Source: Hallerella sp963660435 (GTDB taxonomy: Bacteria; Fibrobacterota; Fibrobacteria; Fibrobacterales; Fibrobacteraceae). From it: a stretch of 64,000 nucleotides of DNA. The number at the start of each line of letters is the position of its first letter. Positions within the stretch are counted from its first letter, which is position 1. The DNA lies in contig CAVKYI010000006.1 of NCBI GenBank assembly GCA_963660435.1, positions 38,354 through 102,353 on the forward strand, in the 5' to 3' direction. Below the pieces are notes generated by a model that had not been told where the DNA came from, searched no databases, and worked only from the letters and a program-made list of their open reading frames with translations. The position numbers and the translations under genes were made by a program. Below, one piece after another: positions 52,170 to 60,841 of this stretch.

Positions 52170-54572
52170 ATGTTTTCCCTCCTCCAGAGAATCCTGCGCA
52201 GCGCCATCAGGCACCCGAAAACGGTCCTTTTCATTTCGCTTCTCCTGACCGTCCTTTCAATCTATCCGGTGACGCATCTCAGGTGGGATCTCCACACGAT
52301 CGACATGCTCCCGGATTCGTCCGAGGTCAAGCGGACAAGCGCAATCGTCGAAAAGAACTTCGGCGGTTTCGGTTCTCTGGTCGTCGTCATCACATCGGAA
52401 GACAGCGCAAGGAACGAGCGCCTCGCGAGCGGTCTCGCAAAGTCTCTCGAAGGGAGCCGCTTCGTGAACTTTGTCGATTACAAGTCCGATGCGGAATTCT
52501 TCGAAAGGAACAGGCTGCTCTACATCCACACATCCGACCTGCGCCGCATCCGAAACCGACTCTCCGACCTTCGCTCGCGCTATGCGCTCGAGACAAGTCC
52601 GCTCTACGTGAACCTTCTCGCCAGCGATTCCCTGCTGAAAGTCGCGCGCGATTCCATCGCGCGGGAAATCTCGGACTCTCTTTCCATCGCGGAACTTGAA
52701 CGGAAATACCTTTCGCCGCTGAAAACCATGTATTCCGACGAGAGCGGAACCATCCGCGTTCTCAACATCTTCCCCAAAAGGAAAGTCTCCGACCTCGACG
52801 CTTCGCGCAAGCTCATCCATGTCGTAAAAGGGGCATTCGAAAGCCTCCCGGAAAGCGACCAGGCGAAAATGTTCATGACGGGAAAGGTCTTCCAGACGGC
52901 AAGCGAAGGTAAGCTCGTTCTCTCCGAAGCGCGATCCACGGGAATCGTCCTTGCGATAATACTTGCAATCTTTCTCCTTTTCCGATTCGCAAGGCGACCC
53001 GCGCTATTCCTGCTTTCCGTCATCCCCATGGCCCTGGTTCTCACATGGACAATGGCCGCGGCCTGGCTTCTCTATGGGCGCATCAACCTGTATTCGCTCG
53101 TTCTCGCCATCATTCTCCCCGGAATTTCCTCCCGGCAAATCGTCCACCTGATGACTCGTTACGCCGACGAGGAACGAAAAGGCCTAGGTTACGAGCTGAG
53201 CCTGGAAAGCGCGCTTCTAGGAATCGGTCCGACCATCGCGGTGTCCGCGTTTTCCATCGCCGGAGCATTCCTCGGCCTTCTGTTCGTACCGCTTGCCGGG
53301 ATGCAGGAGCTGGGCGTTCTCGGAGGGATAGGCTCCATTCTCAACTGGGCGGTTTCCGGGCTCGTGTTTCCGGCGCTCGTCGAAGTCACCGGACATTATC
53401 GCGCCATCCTCGTCTTCGAAAAGATCAAGGCGCGACTGGCGGATTTCAAGGAAAGACCGTTTTCCGGATTCAGGAAATACATCGTCCCGATTGCGCTTCT
53501 CACCCTGATCCTTCCGATTCGTGGAGTCTATCCCAAATTCGACTACGACTTTTCCCATACCGAATTCAACCCGAAAACGTTCGAAGCGGACGAACTTTTA
53601 AGCCACACGAACTTCATCAAATACGATCCGGTCGTCGTCGTCCTGCCTAGCGCGGAAAAGGTCCGGACTTTCTACAATCGGATGAACCGGGAAATCGAGG
53701 CGAATCCCGATACGAAAATCCGCGCGGTTGCCGTTTACCAGAACCTGCTCCCGTCAAACCAGCAGGAAAAGATATCGCTCATCCGTGAAATACGGGGAAA
53801 CCTCGATCCCGAAATCCTGAAAAGGATTAGCCCGGCGGATTCGGACAAGATCGACGGCATTGTCCGCGAATGGAACGACATGCCCGTTCTCTACAAGGAT
53901 CTTCCCGAAAACCTGCGACGCCTGTTCGGAGAAAATGGAGACGGTTTCGGAAAATTCGCGTTCCTGCTCCCCAACTTCAACCCGGATGACGGTCTCGCCT
54001 GCCGGAAACTCGCCAAGGAACTGGAATCCGTCAAATACCCAAAGACCGGGACAGCGCTTGTCCGCGCGGAGCTCCTGAACAGGACGCTTCCCCACTTTCA
54101 CAAGGCCATTCTCTTCGGCATGGCGAGCGTCTTTTTCCTGACATTTCTCTTTTACCGGAAAATATCCTTTTCGCTCTTTACGCTCGTTTCTCCACTCGTC
54201 GCGTTTTTCTGGCTGCTTTCCCTTCTCAGGCTTCTCGGCATCGAACTTTCGTCCTATAGCTCGCTCGCCTTCCCCATCCTCATCGGCATGAGCATCGAAG
54301 GCTCCGTCCAGCTCTGGTCCGCCTATTACGAGCGTTCCACCGGAAGCATCCACTATATCCTGAAGACTACAGGACTCACGTGCCTTTTCTCGGAAGCCCT
54401 CACCGGAATCGTCCTTTTCGGACTTTTCCTCTCCTCGCATCCCGGCCTGCGGGAGATAGGCCTCGTCTCCATGCTGGGAATTCTCTGCATCACGCTTTCC
54501 CACCTGTTCGTGTTTCCGCTCCTCGCCGGATGGCTCGATGTCCGGCGAATCAAAAGGAGAAAAATAAAATGA
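52170..54572 (+). CDS. RND/MMPL-superfamily exporter
   Basis: The 800-residue protein has the MMPL layout: one N-terminal membrane helix (about residues 17-36), a large periplasmic loop (about 37-270) and a cluster of five helices (about 255-420, including VLAIILPGISSRQIVHLMTRY). A second periplasmic loop (about 440-640) and a final helix cluster (about 645-795, SSYSSLAFPILIGMSIEGSV) complete it. Such exporters move lipids or hydrophobic molecules across the inner membrane using the proton gradient. TAGATT lies eight bases before the ATG. It is the first of five co-directional genes and ends in an ATGA overlap with the aminotransferase. The cargo is unknown. Confidence 0.85.
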   Translation: MFSLLQRILRSAIRHPKTVLFISLLLTVLSIYPVTHLRWDLHTIDMLPDSSEVKRTSAIVEKNFGGFGSLVVVITSEDSARNERLASGLAKSLEGSRFVNFVDYKSDAEFFERNRLLYIHTSDLRRIRNRLSDLRSRYALETSPLYVNLLASDSLLKVARDSIAREISDSLSIAELERKYLSPLKTMYSDESGTIRVLNIFPKRKVSDLDASRKLIHVVKGAFESLPESDQAKMFMTGKVFQTASEGKLVLSEARSTGIVLAIILAIFLLFRFARRPALFLLSVIPMALVLTWTMAAAWLLYGRINLYSLVLAIILPGISSRQIVHLMTRYADEERKGLGYELSLESALLGIGPTIAVSAFSIAGAFLGLLFVPLAGMQELGVLGGIGSILNWAVSGLVFPALVEVTGHYRAILVFEKIKARLADFKERPFSGFRKYIVPIALLTLILPIRGVYPKFDYDFSHTEFNPKTFEADELLSHTNFIKYDPVVVVLPSAEKVRTFYNRMNREIEANPDTKIRAVAVYQNLLPSNQQEKISLIREIRGNLDPEILKRISPADSDKIDGIVREWNDMPVLYKDLPENLRRLFGENGDGFGKFAFLLPNFNPDDGLACRKLAKELESVKYPKTGTALVRAELLNRTLPHFHKAILFGMASVFFLTFLFYRKISFSLFTLVSPLVAFFWLLSLLRLLGIELSSYSSLAFPILIGMSIEGSVQLWSAYYERSTGSIHYILKTTGLTCLFSEALTGIVLFGLFLSSHPGLREIGLVSMLGILCITLSHLFVFPLLAGWLDVRRIKRRKIK

Positions 54573-55762
54573 AAGATCTATCCAGGCGTGTCCAGGACAT
54601 CGCCCCCTCGCTCACCGTCGAAATCGATACGCTGGCAAAGAAGCTCAAGGCGGAAGGCAAGGACATCGTATCGCTAGGCGCGGGAGAGCCCGACTTCGAA
54701 ACCCCGGAAGAAATCCGCGAAGCGGGAAAATCCGCTATCGACGAGGGCAAGACGCGCTATACGGCACCCCAGGGAATCCTCGACGTTCGAAAGGCCGTCG
54801 CAAGAAAGCTCCTTGACCAGAACGGTCTTTGCTACTCCCCGGAGCAGATAGTCATGACAAGCGGCGCAAAGCACGCCATCTTCAATTCGCTGCTCGCTCT
54901 CGTGAACCCGGGCGACGAAGTCGTCATTCCGGAACCCTACTGGGTGACATACCCCGAACTCGTAAGGCTTCTCGGAGGGATTCCCGTCCTAGTCCACACC
55001 GATGCGGAAAAAGGTTTCCAGATGTCCGGAGAGGAACTGGAACGCGCGATTACCCCAAGGACGAAGGCCGTCATTCTGAACAATCCGACGAATCCGACAG
55101 GAACGCTCTACTCCGAAGAAGCGCTCGATTCGATAGCGGAAGCCGTCGTCAAGAACGATCTCTACGCAATTTCGGACGAAGTCTATGAACACTTTGCCTA
55201 CAGCGGAAAGTTCAAGAGCCTCGCCGCCTGCCGGGGAATGCTCGACCGTACGATTGTCGTCAACGGGCTTTCCAAGTCTCACTGCATGACCGGTTGGCGG
55301 GCGGGATACATCGCCGCTCCGGAAAAAATAGCGAGGCTCGTCGCCAAGGCGCAGGGACAGACGACGCACCATCCGTCAAACGTCGCCCAGTATGCGGCCA
55401 AGAAGGCTCTCGAGATGCCGCTCGACAGCGTTCTGAAAATGCGCGACGAATTCCGCAAGCGAAGGGACTTCGTCTTTCGGGAAGTTTCGAGCATCCCGGG
55501 CATCCATGCGAACTTGCCGAACGGAGCCTTCTACCTGTTCGTAAACATCGGCGAGCTTTTCGGAAAGGAAACCCCGGACGGAAAGCGCCTTTCGAATTCC
55601 GTCGAGTTCTGTACCTACCTGCTCGAAGCGACAGGTCTCGCCATCGTCCCCGGGAGCGCCTTTGGGCGCGAAGGCTACGCGAGGCTTTCGTATGCAGCAT
55701 CGATGGAAACGCTCGAAAAAGCGATGGAACGCCTGAAGCGGGCCGTATCCGCACTCCGCTAG
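54569..55762 (+). CDS. Aspartate aminotransferase, class I (AspC/AspB-like)
   Basis: The 397-residue PLP enzyme has GAGEPDFETPEEI near the N-terminus, the substrate/PLP motifs TSGAKHAI and NPTNPTGTLY, Asp and Tyr in ISDEVYEHF, and the Schiff-base lysine in VNGLSKSHCMTGWRAGY. The C-terminal Arg motif GREGYARLSYA binds the substrate carboxylate. It probably interconverts aspartate and oxaloacetate with glutamate and 2-oxoglutarate. The start overlaps the RND stop (ATGA) with an AAGGAGA site upstream. Confidence 0.92.
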   Translation: MKDLSRRVQDIAPSLTVEIDTLAKKLKAEGKDIVSLGAGEPDFETPEEIREAGKSAIDEGKTRYTAPQGILDVRKAVARKLLDQNGLCYSPEQIVMTSGAKHAIFNSLLALVNPGDEVVIPEPYWVTYPELVRLLGGIPVLVHTDAEKGFQMSGEELERAITPRTKAVILNNPTNPTGTLYSEEALDSIAEAVVKNDLYAISDEVYEHFAYSGKFKSLAACRGMLDRTIVVNGLSKSHCMTGWRAGYIAAPEKIARLVAKAQGQTTHHPSNVAQYAAKKALEMPLDSVLKMRDEFRKRRDFVFREVSSIPGIHANLPNGAFYLFVNIGELFGKETPDGKRLSNSVEFCTYLLEATGLAIVPGSAFGREGYARLSYAASMETLEKAMERLKRAVSALR

Positions 55763-55776
55763 CGTCCAAGGTTTTC

Positions 55777-57858
55777 ATGGCATCCACCTTCTTTGTCCAG
55801 AAAATTTCAAAGGAAAGAGCCTTCGTCATCGGGCGCGGAAAGGACGTCGATTTCGAACTGAAGGACGCATCCGTTTCGAGGCGCCACGCAAGTATCGAGT
55901 TCCTGGAAGGCCTCTGGATTTTCACGAACCTGAGCGAGACTTCGGGAACGCTCTTCCAGGGAAAAAGCGTTTCGAGAAAGGTCATCGAGGATGGCGACGT
56001 CTTTCTTCTGGGATTGCAGCAGCTGCGCTTTGCGCTCAAGGGCGGAGAACTTTCCCTCTCCCATGTCCGCACCCTGGAAGATGTTCCGGCGATACCCCTG
56101 TCGGAAAGCGTTTCCGTTACGCTAGGCCGTGGAGAAAACGAAGACGAACCGGGGACGATCCTCCACCCGGCATGCCCCAAAAGGCTCGCGACGGCGAAGC
56201 TCGAAGGGAAACGCCTGAAAATAGACTTTCCTGGCCGAATCTTTTCGCATGCAAGATACCTTGAAAACCGCGAAACGCTGAAACTCCCCTGGTGCCTCCT
56301 CGAATTTCGCGACGGAAACCTGTTTCTTCACCAGAAAGACGTCGGATTTTCCCTGACGGTTTCGGATATTTCCGTGGAGATTTCCCACAGGAAGATTCTC
56401 GAAGACATTCGCTTTTTCTTGCCAGCCGGGAAAATTCTTTCCATCATCGGGCAGAGCGGACAGGGAAAAAGCACCTTTCTCGAGCTTCTCGCCGGAAAGG
56501 TACGCCGCTCGGAAGGAAACATATTCCTCGACGGAATCGACTACGAACAGGGAGACGTACAGCGCGAAATCGCCTACCTGCCGCAAGAACCTCTCCTCAG
56601 AGACACCCTGACCGTCCGCGAAACGCTCCGACTCGCCGCGCGAATCACCCTCCCAGGGGACTACACAGCAAGCGAAACGGAAAGCCGTTCGACTAGGCTT
56701 CTAGAGCTTCTGCGCATTTCGGGACTGGAAAACCAAAAGATCGCGCACCTGTCCGGGGGAGAACGCAGACGCGTCGCCATTGCGGCGCAGCTGATGGGGG
56801 CTCCGGGCCTGATTCTTCTCGACGAACCGCTTTCCGGTCTCGATCCGCTGAACGCGAAACGCCTCTGTTCCTACCTGAGGGAACTCTCGTCCAGAGGGCA
56901 TACCGTAATCCTCACGACTCACAGCTACGAAGCCCTGCAGGTATCCGACGAAGTCCTTCTAGTCCACCAGGGGAAAATGGGGTTTTACGGGACACCGGCG
57001 GACGCTTTCCGCTTTTTCAACGCGCAGGATCCCGAAGGAATTCTGGAAACCCTCTCTGACCGAACTTCCGAAAACTGGAAGGAAGCGGGCATCGGCAGCC
57101 ATATCGAGTCGCCCGAACCCGTCGAATCCTATTTTCCGAAATTCTCGAAAAAGAGTATGTTCCCCTACTTTTTCACTGTTCTCTTTCGACAATGGTTCCG
57201 CGATCCCGGAAAGGCCGTTTCGCTTGTCCTGCAGCCCGTCATCATCGGATTTCTCTTTTCACAGATCTTTTCCGCAAGCTCTTCGCTCTGGGTCGCCGCA
57301 TTCGCCCTGGTCCTTTGCGCGAACTGGTTTTCCCTCTCTCTCTCCGTCCGGGAAATCGTGCAGGAAAAGGCGCTTCTCCTCGACGAATTTCGCAAAGGGG
57401 TTTCGCCCGCCAGGATTCTCGCGGCAAAACTTTTCTTCACCGCGTCTTTCGCATTCTTCGAGACTTCAATCGTCTTCGCCTTTCTTTCGGAAAGCATCGC
57501 GGTCTCCCCCTCGATACCGCTCTGGATTACCTTGTGCACAACGATACTTCCCGCATCCGCCGCAGGCATCCTACTCAGCGCCTTTGCCAGGAATCCCGGC
57601 CAGGCAAACGCCTTTCTCCCTCTTGTCATCCTCCCGCAAATCGCCCTCTCCGGCGCGCTTGTCCCCAAGGACCAGATGACGGAAATCGCCCGAAAAGTTT
57701 CTTGCGCAGTCTGGACGCTCTACGACCAGTCCGCCATGCAGGATGTATTCATGGGCCTGAAAGTCCATCCCCTTGACTGGGCGCGTTCGACTTTCATCGC
57801 CATCTTGATTTATATTGTATCCATCATCGCCCTAAAACAAATGAAGAAAGCAAAATGA
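55777..57858 (+). CDS. FHA-domain ABC transporter (ABCG-like half transporter)
   Basis: The 693-residue protein begins with an FHA phosphothreonine-binding domain (about residues 8-90, with IGRGKDVDF and SRRHASIEF). A second, degenerate FHA-like segment follows (about 108-190, VTLGRGENEDE). The ATPase has Walker A IGQSGQGKST (224-233), signature HLSGGERRRV (about 324-333), Walker B LILLDEPLSGLD and TTHS. A six-helix ABC2-type permease occupies about 450-690. This ABCG-like order with FHA modules is known from actinobacteria and cyanobacteria, where a Ser/Thr kinase can control the transporter. The next gene, overlapping by ATGA, is such a kinase. Confidence 0.88.
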   Translation: MASTFFVQKISKERAFVIGRGKDVDFELKDASVSRRHASIEFLEGLWIFTNLSETSGTLFQGKSVSRKVIEDGDVFLLGLQQLRFALKGGELSLSHVRTLEDVPAIPLSESVSVTLGRGENEDEPGTILHPACPKRLATAKLEGKRLKIDFPGRIFSHARYLENRETLKLPWCLLEFRDGNLFLHQKDVGFSLTVSDISVEISHRKILEDIRFFLPAGKILSIIGQSGQGKSTFLELLAGKVRRSEGNIFLDGIDYEQGDVQREIAYLPQEPLLRDTLTVRETLRLAARITLPGDYTASETESRSTRLLELLRISGLENQKIAHLSGGERRRVAIAAQLMGAPGLILLDEPLSGLDPLNAKRLCSYLRELSSRGHTVILTTHSYEALQVSDEVLLVHQGKMGFYGTPADAFRFFNAQDPEGILETLSDRTSENWKEAGIGSHIESPEPVESYFPKFSKKSMFPYFFTVLFRQWFRDPGKAVSLVLQPVIIGFLFSQIFSASSSLWVAAFALVLCANWFSLSLSVREIVQEKALLLDEFRKGVSPARILAAKLFFTASFAFFETSIVFAFLSESIAVSPSIPLWITLCTTILPASAAGILLSAFARNPGQANAFLPLVILPQIALSGALVPKDQMTEIARKVSCAVWTLYDQSAMQDVFMGLKVHPLDWARSTFIAILIYIVSIIALKQMKKAK

Positions 57859-59342
57859 CGACAGAAAAATTTCCAAGACCATTCAACGACGATTACGAGC
57901 TCTTGGGCGTTCTCGGCAAGGGCGGCATGGGATATGTCTATAAGGCCCTGCAAAGGAACCTGAAACGCGAAGTCGCTCTCAAGGTTCTCGACGCCTCCTC
58001 CGACAAGGAATCCGTCGAAAGGTTCTACATGGAAGCCCAGGCAATGAAGGAACTCGACCACCAGAACCTGGTCCAGGTGTTCGACTTCGGAAAGCAGGGA
58101 AACCAGCTCTACATCGCGATGACATATGTCAAGGGGAGCACCCTTTCGGAAGTTCTCGAACACCGTCGTCGCCTAGACTTCGACGCCATCGAGATTATCA
58201 CGAAGCAAGTCGCGCGCGGCCTTCTCTATGCGCACAGCAAGGGGATAGTCCACCGCGACGTGAAGCCTTCGAACATCATGATAACGCACGACAACCGTGT
58301 CTATCTGATGGATTTCGGGATTTCGCACATCCAGTCCGCGGAACGCCTGACGATGACCGGCATGACAATGGGAACGCCCGAATACATGTCACCCGAGCAG
58401 TGCCACGGAGACGACGTTTCCATCGGGTCCGACATTTACAGCCTAGGGGTAATCCTTTTCGAAATGACCTGCGGACGCCTGCCGTTCACCGGTTCAAAGC
58501 CCATCGAAATCGCCATGAAGCATGTCCAGGAAGAACCGCCCAATCCGGAGAACTTTCGACCCGACATGCCAAAAGGTCTAGCGAAGCTCATTCTGAAATG
58601 CCTCAAGAAGAATGTCGGGGACCGCTTCAAGAACATGCAGGATTTCCTGAACGCGCTAGACATCGTCTTCGCACCGCTCCACCCCGATGAACAGCATCAC
58701 GGTCACGACACAAGGAGCATCCGAAAGCTCATCAGGAACCGTCCGCTGATAACGAACAAGGTATCCGACAATGTACGGCGCTTTACGAACAAGCACGCAA
58801 AGCTTTTCGCCATCGCGCTCTTCCCGCTCCTGATTCTCCTCCTTCTCGCCTTTTTCCTTTCCTACAAGCCGCCCCGGACGCTCCAGGAAATCCAGAACGT
58901 CGAAATTCGCGCCGCTTGCGAAAAGCGGAACATGGAAGGCTCGGGCGACTACTCGGAATCGAACCTCACCGACAAGGATTTGAAAACGGCGTGGCTCATG
59001 CCGATGCCATCCAACGCCAGAGCGCCCATCTTCATCCTGAACTTTCCATCGCCCACGATCGTCACGGCGATAGGCATCGCGAATGGATTTCAGAAATCGA
59101 ACGACGACAGGTTCGGAGACCGTTTCCGCATTTTCAACAAGCCGAAGACTCTTTCGCTACTCACCCGGGAAGGCTATCGCCAGGTGCTCCGGCTCGAAGA
59201 CATGAAAGGCGTCCAGTATCCCGAGATGAAAGCGATGGAAACGACCGAGATACAGTTTTTCCTCGACGACGCCTACATAGTGAACGAAACGGCGGATCTC
59301 GCCATTTCCGAAATCCGCATTCTAGGACTTCTCGCCCAATGA
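57855..59342 (+). CDS. Membrane Ser/Thr protein kinase (PknB-like) with discoidin-like ectodomain
   Basis: The 495-residue protein has a complete Hanks-type kinase domain (about residues 14-275): Gly loop GKGGMG (21-26), Lys43, HRDVKPSN (133-140), DFG (153-155) and the activation-loop motif GTPEYMSPEQ. A basic juxtamembrane region leads to one membrane helix (about 317-336). The extracytoplasmic domain (about 350-495) looks like an F5/8-type C (discoidin-like) beta sandwich (DLKTAWLMP, VTAIGIANGFQ, ETADLAISEIRIL) and could sense a ligand. The adjacent FHA-ABC transporter is the obvious phosphorylation partner. It overlaps its neighbours on both sides by ATGA. Confidence 0.88.
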   Translation: MTTEKFPRPFNDDYELLGVLGKGGMGYVYKALQRNLKREVALKVLDASSDKESVERFYMEAQAMKELDHQNLVQVFDFGKQGNQLYIAMTYVKGSTLSEVLEHRRRLDFDAIEIITKQVARGLLYAHSKGIVHRDVKPSNIMITHDNRVYLMDFGISHIQSAERLTMTGMTMGTPEYMSPEQCHGDDVSIGSDIYSLGVILFEMTCGRLPFTGSKPIEIAMKHVQEEPPNPENFRPDMPKGLAKLILKCLKKNVGDRFKNMQDFLNALDIVFAPLHPDEQHHGHDTRSIRKLIRNRPLITNKVSDNVRRFTNKHAKLFAIALFPLLILLLLAFFLSYKPPRTLQEIQNVEIRAACEKRNMEGSGDYSESNLTDKDLKTAWLMPMPSNARAPIFILNFPSPTIVTAIGIANGFQKSNDDRFGDRFRIFNKPKTLSLLTREGYRQVLRLEDMKGVQYPEMKAMETTEIQFFLDDAYIVNETADLAISEIRILGLLAQ

Positions 59343-59737
59343 CAAAGGCAACGAGGAGCCAAAACAGGCAAAAGGGACGCTTTGCGGAACTGCACGCGGC
59401 AGCCTATCTCTGCCGCCAAGGCTGCAAGATTCTCGCGCGCAATTACCGCTACCGAAACGGCGAACTGGACATCGTCGCCAAGGATTCCACGGGAACAATC
59501 CTCTTCGTCGAAGTCAAGTCCGTCTGGAACGCTAGCAAGGGCGCGCCGGCAAGCCGAGTCAACGATCGCAAGAAGTTCCGCATCTGGCGAACGGCTGTCC
59601 ATTTTCTGCACTTCAACGGCGGAGAAAACCAAAAAGCGCGCTTTGACGTGATAGGCATCGCTCTGCGCGACGGAAAATTGCGGCTCCGCCATTATCCCGA
59701 TGCCTTTGCCGCCACGCGCGTCATTCCCGAATGTTAA
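59339..59737 (+). CDS. YraN-family (UPF0102) predicted endonuclease
   Basis: The 132-residue protein has the family core KGRFAELHAAAYL, ILARNYRYRNGELDIVAKD and ILFVEVKS. These contain the PD-(D/E)xK-like nuclease residues (Glu, Asp, then ExK). Its cellular role is unknown, though it often sits beside rnhB or signal peptidase genes in other bacteria. Here it overlaps the kinase stop by ATGA. The start is the ATG in that overlap; the longer frame upstream is inside the kinase gene. Confidence 0.88.
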   Translation: MTKATRSQNRQKGRFAELHAAAYLCRQGCKILARNYRYRNGELDIVAKDSTGTILFVEVKSVWNASKGAPASRVNDRKKFRIWRTAVHFLHFNGGENQKARFDVIGIALRDGKLRLRHYPDAFAATRVIPEC

Positions 59738-59749
59738 ATTTGTCCGCAA
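59735..59749 (+). promoter_or_regulatory. Promoter -10 in front of the YciO-type gene
   Basis: TAAATT followed by TG (59735-59742) overlaps the YraN stop codon and ends nine bases before the ATG at 59750. No ribosome binding site is present. Confidence 0.45.
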
Positions 59750-60349
59750 ATGAGACTTGAAGTTCATCCTCAAAACCCGCAGACCCGATTTGTCCGGCAA
59801 GCGGCAGAAATTCTGGAAAAAGACGGGTTGCTGCTCTACCCCACGGAATCGGGCTATGCAATCGGCTGCTCCGCGGAATCCTCCAAGGCGATACATCGTC
59901 TCTACCAGCTGAAAAAACCGATGAAGAAATTCGTCATGGCGATTATCATTCCGGACATTCGCGCCGCGGCGGAATACGCCCACGTCAGCAATTTCGCGTT
60001 CCAGATCATGAAGCGTCGCGTTCCGGGTCCCTATACATTTATCCTCCCGGCGGATCCGTCCATAGCGAGAAAGCTCGATGTCAAGCGGCCAGAAGTCGGC
60101 TTCCGAATGCCAGAACATCCGTTTTTTCAGGAACTTTTCCGCATTTTCGACAAGCCCATCCTGAGCACGGCGGCGAAAATTTCGGACGAAGTCGCTTACA
60201 CGGAACCGGACGATCTCTGGAACATTTTCAAGCACAAGGTCGATCTGATGGTGGATTCCGGGCCTATCGAAATTCGTCCGACAAACATTGTCAGCCTCGT
60301 CGATGACAGGATAGACATCATTCGCGGCGATCTCTTGCCCGAACCGTAA
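59750..60349 (+). CDS. YciO-type Sua5/YrdC-fold protein
   Basis: The 199-residue protein has the YrdC/Sua5 fold motifs LLLYPTESGYAIGC, RLYQLKKPMKKF, VPGPYTFILPA, GFRMPEHP and LSTAAKIS. The Ser-Gly-Tyr variant and KKP/KKF motif point to the YciO branch rather than TsaC proper. YciO binds RNA and ATP-like ligands, and some members make threonylcarbamoyl-AMP weakly. A TAAATT box nine bases before the ATG suggests leaderless expression. Confidence 0.85.
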   Translation: MRLEVHPQNPQTRFVRQAAEILEKDGLLLYPTESGYAIGCSAESSKAIHRLYQLKKPMKKFVMAIIIPDIRAAAEYAHVSNFAFQIMKRRVPGPYTFILPADPSIARKLDVKRPEVGFRMPEHPFFQELFRIFDKPILSTAAKISDEVAYTEPDDLWNIFKHKVDLMVDSGPIEIRPTNIVSLVDDRIDIIRGDLLPEP

Positions 60350-60385
60350 TCTTGCTCTTGGCGGATGGCTAGAGGCTAGTTCCGG

Positions 60386-60841
60386 TTACCGCGCAAAGGA
60401 AAACGTCCAGGCAAAGACCCAGAAAACAGCCTGGACAAAACGCATCTCGCGCTTTTGGTACCCGAAAAAGAACGGAAGGAGCGAAATAGCGACGGCGGCA
60501 AGGGACTGCGCGCGAAAATCCTCTCCGCGATAGGAAAGGGAAAGCATACCGAAAAAGTCGATCCACAGCCAGAGCGCGGTAGAAAGAACGCCAAAAAAGC
60601 GATGACGGTTTTCAAGGAAAAAAGTCGAGAAGCAAAGGCTTAGCGCAAGCATCCGAAACGGCATCGTTTCGAGGTACGGATATTCCGCGGAAAAGGCGAA
60701 CCAGACAAAAAGTTCATCGAGGAGAAGAACCATCGTCAAAAAGGCTCCCCGAAGCGGAATGGACATCTTCCCGCGAAACAGGAACGGGGAAAAGGCTATG
60801 GCGAAAAGAGCCGAAAGCATATAGGAAAACAGGTCCGTCAT
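60386..60841 (-). CDS. Small integral membrane protein of the redox operon
   Basis: A 151-residue protein with about five hydrophobic segments and no recognised motif. Its start overlaps the stop of the NrfD-cytochrome gene by ATGA, so it is translated with the redox complex and may be an extra membrane subunit or an assembly factor. The assignment to the complex rests on position only. Confidence 0.6.
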   Translation of the reverse strand: MTDLFSYMLSALFAIAFSPFLFRGKMSIPLRGAFLTMVLLLDELFVWFAFSAEYPYLETMPFRMLALSLCFSTFFLENRHRFFGVLSTALWLWIDFFGMLSLSYRGEDFRAQSLAAVAISLLPFFFGYQKREMRFVQAVFWVFAWTFSFAR

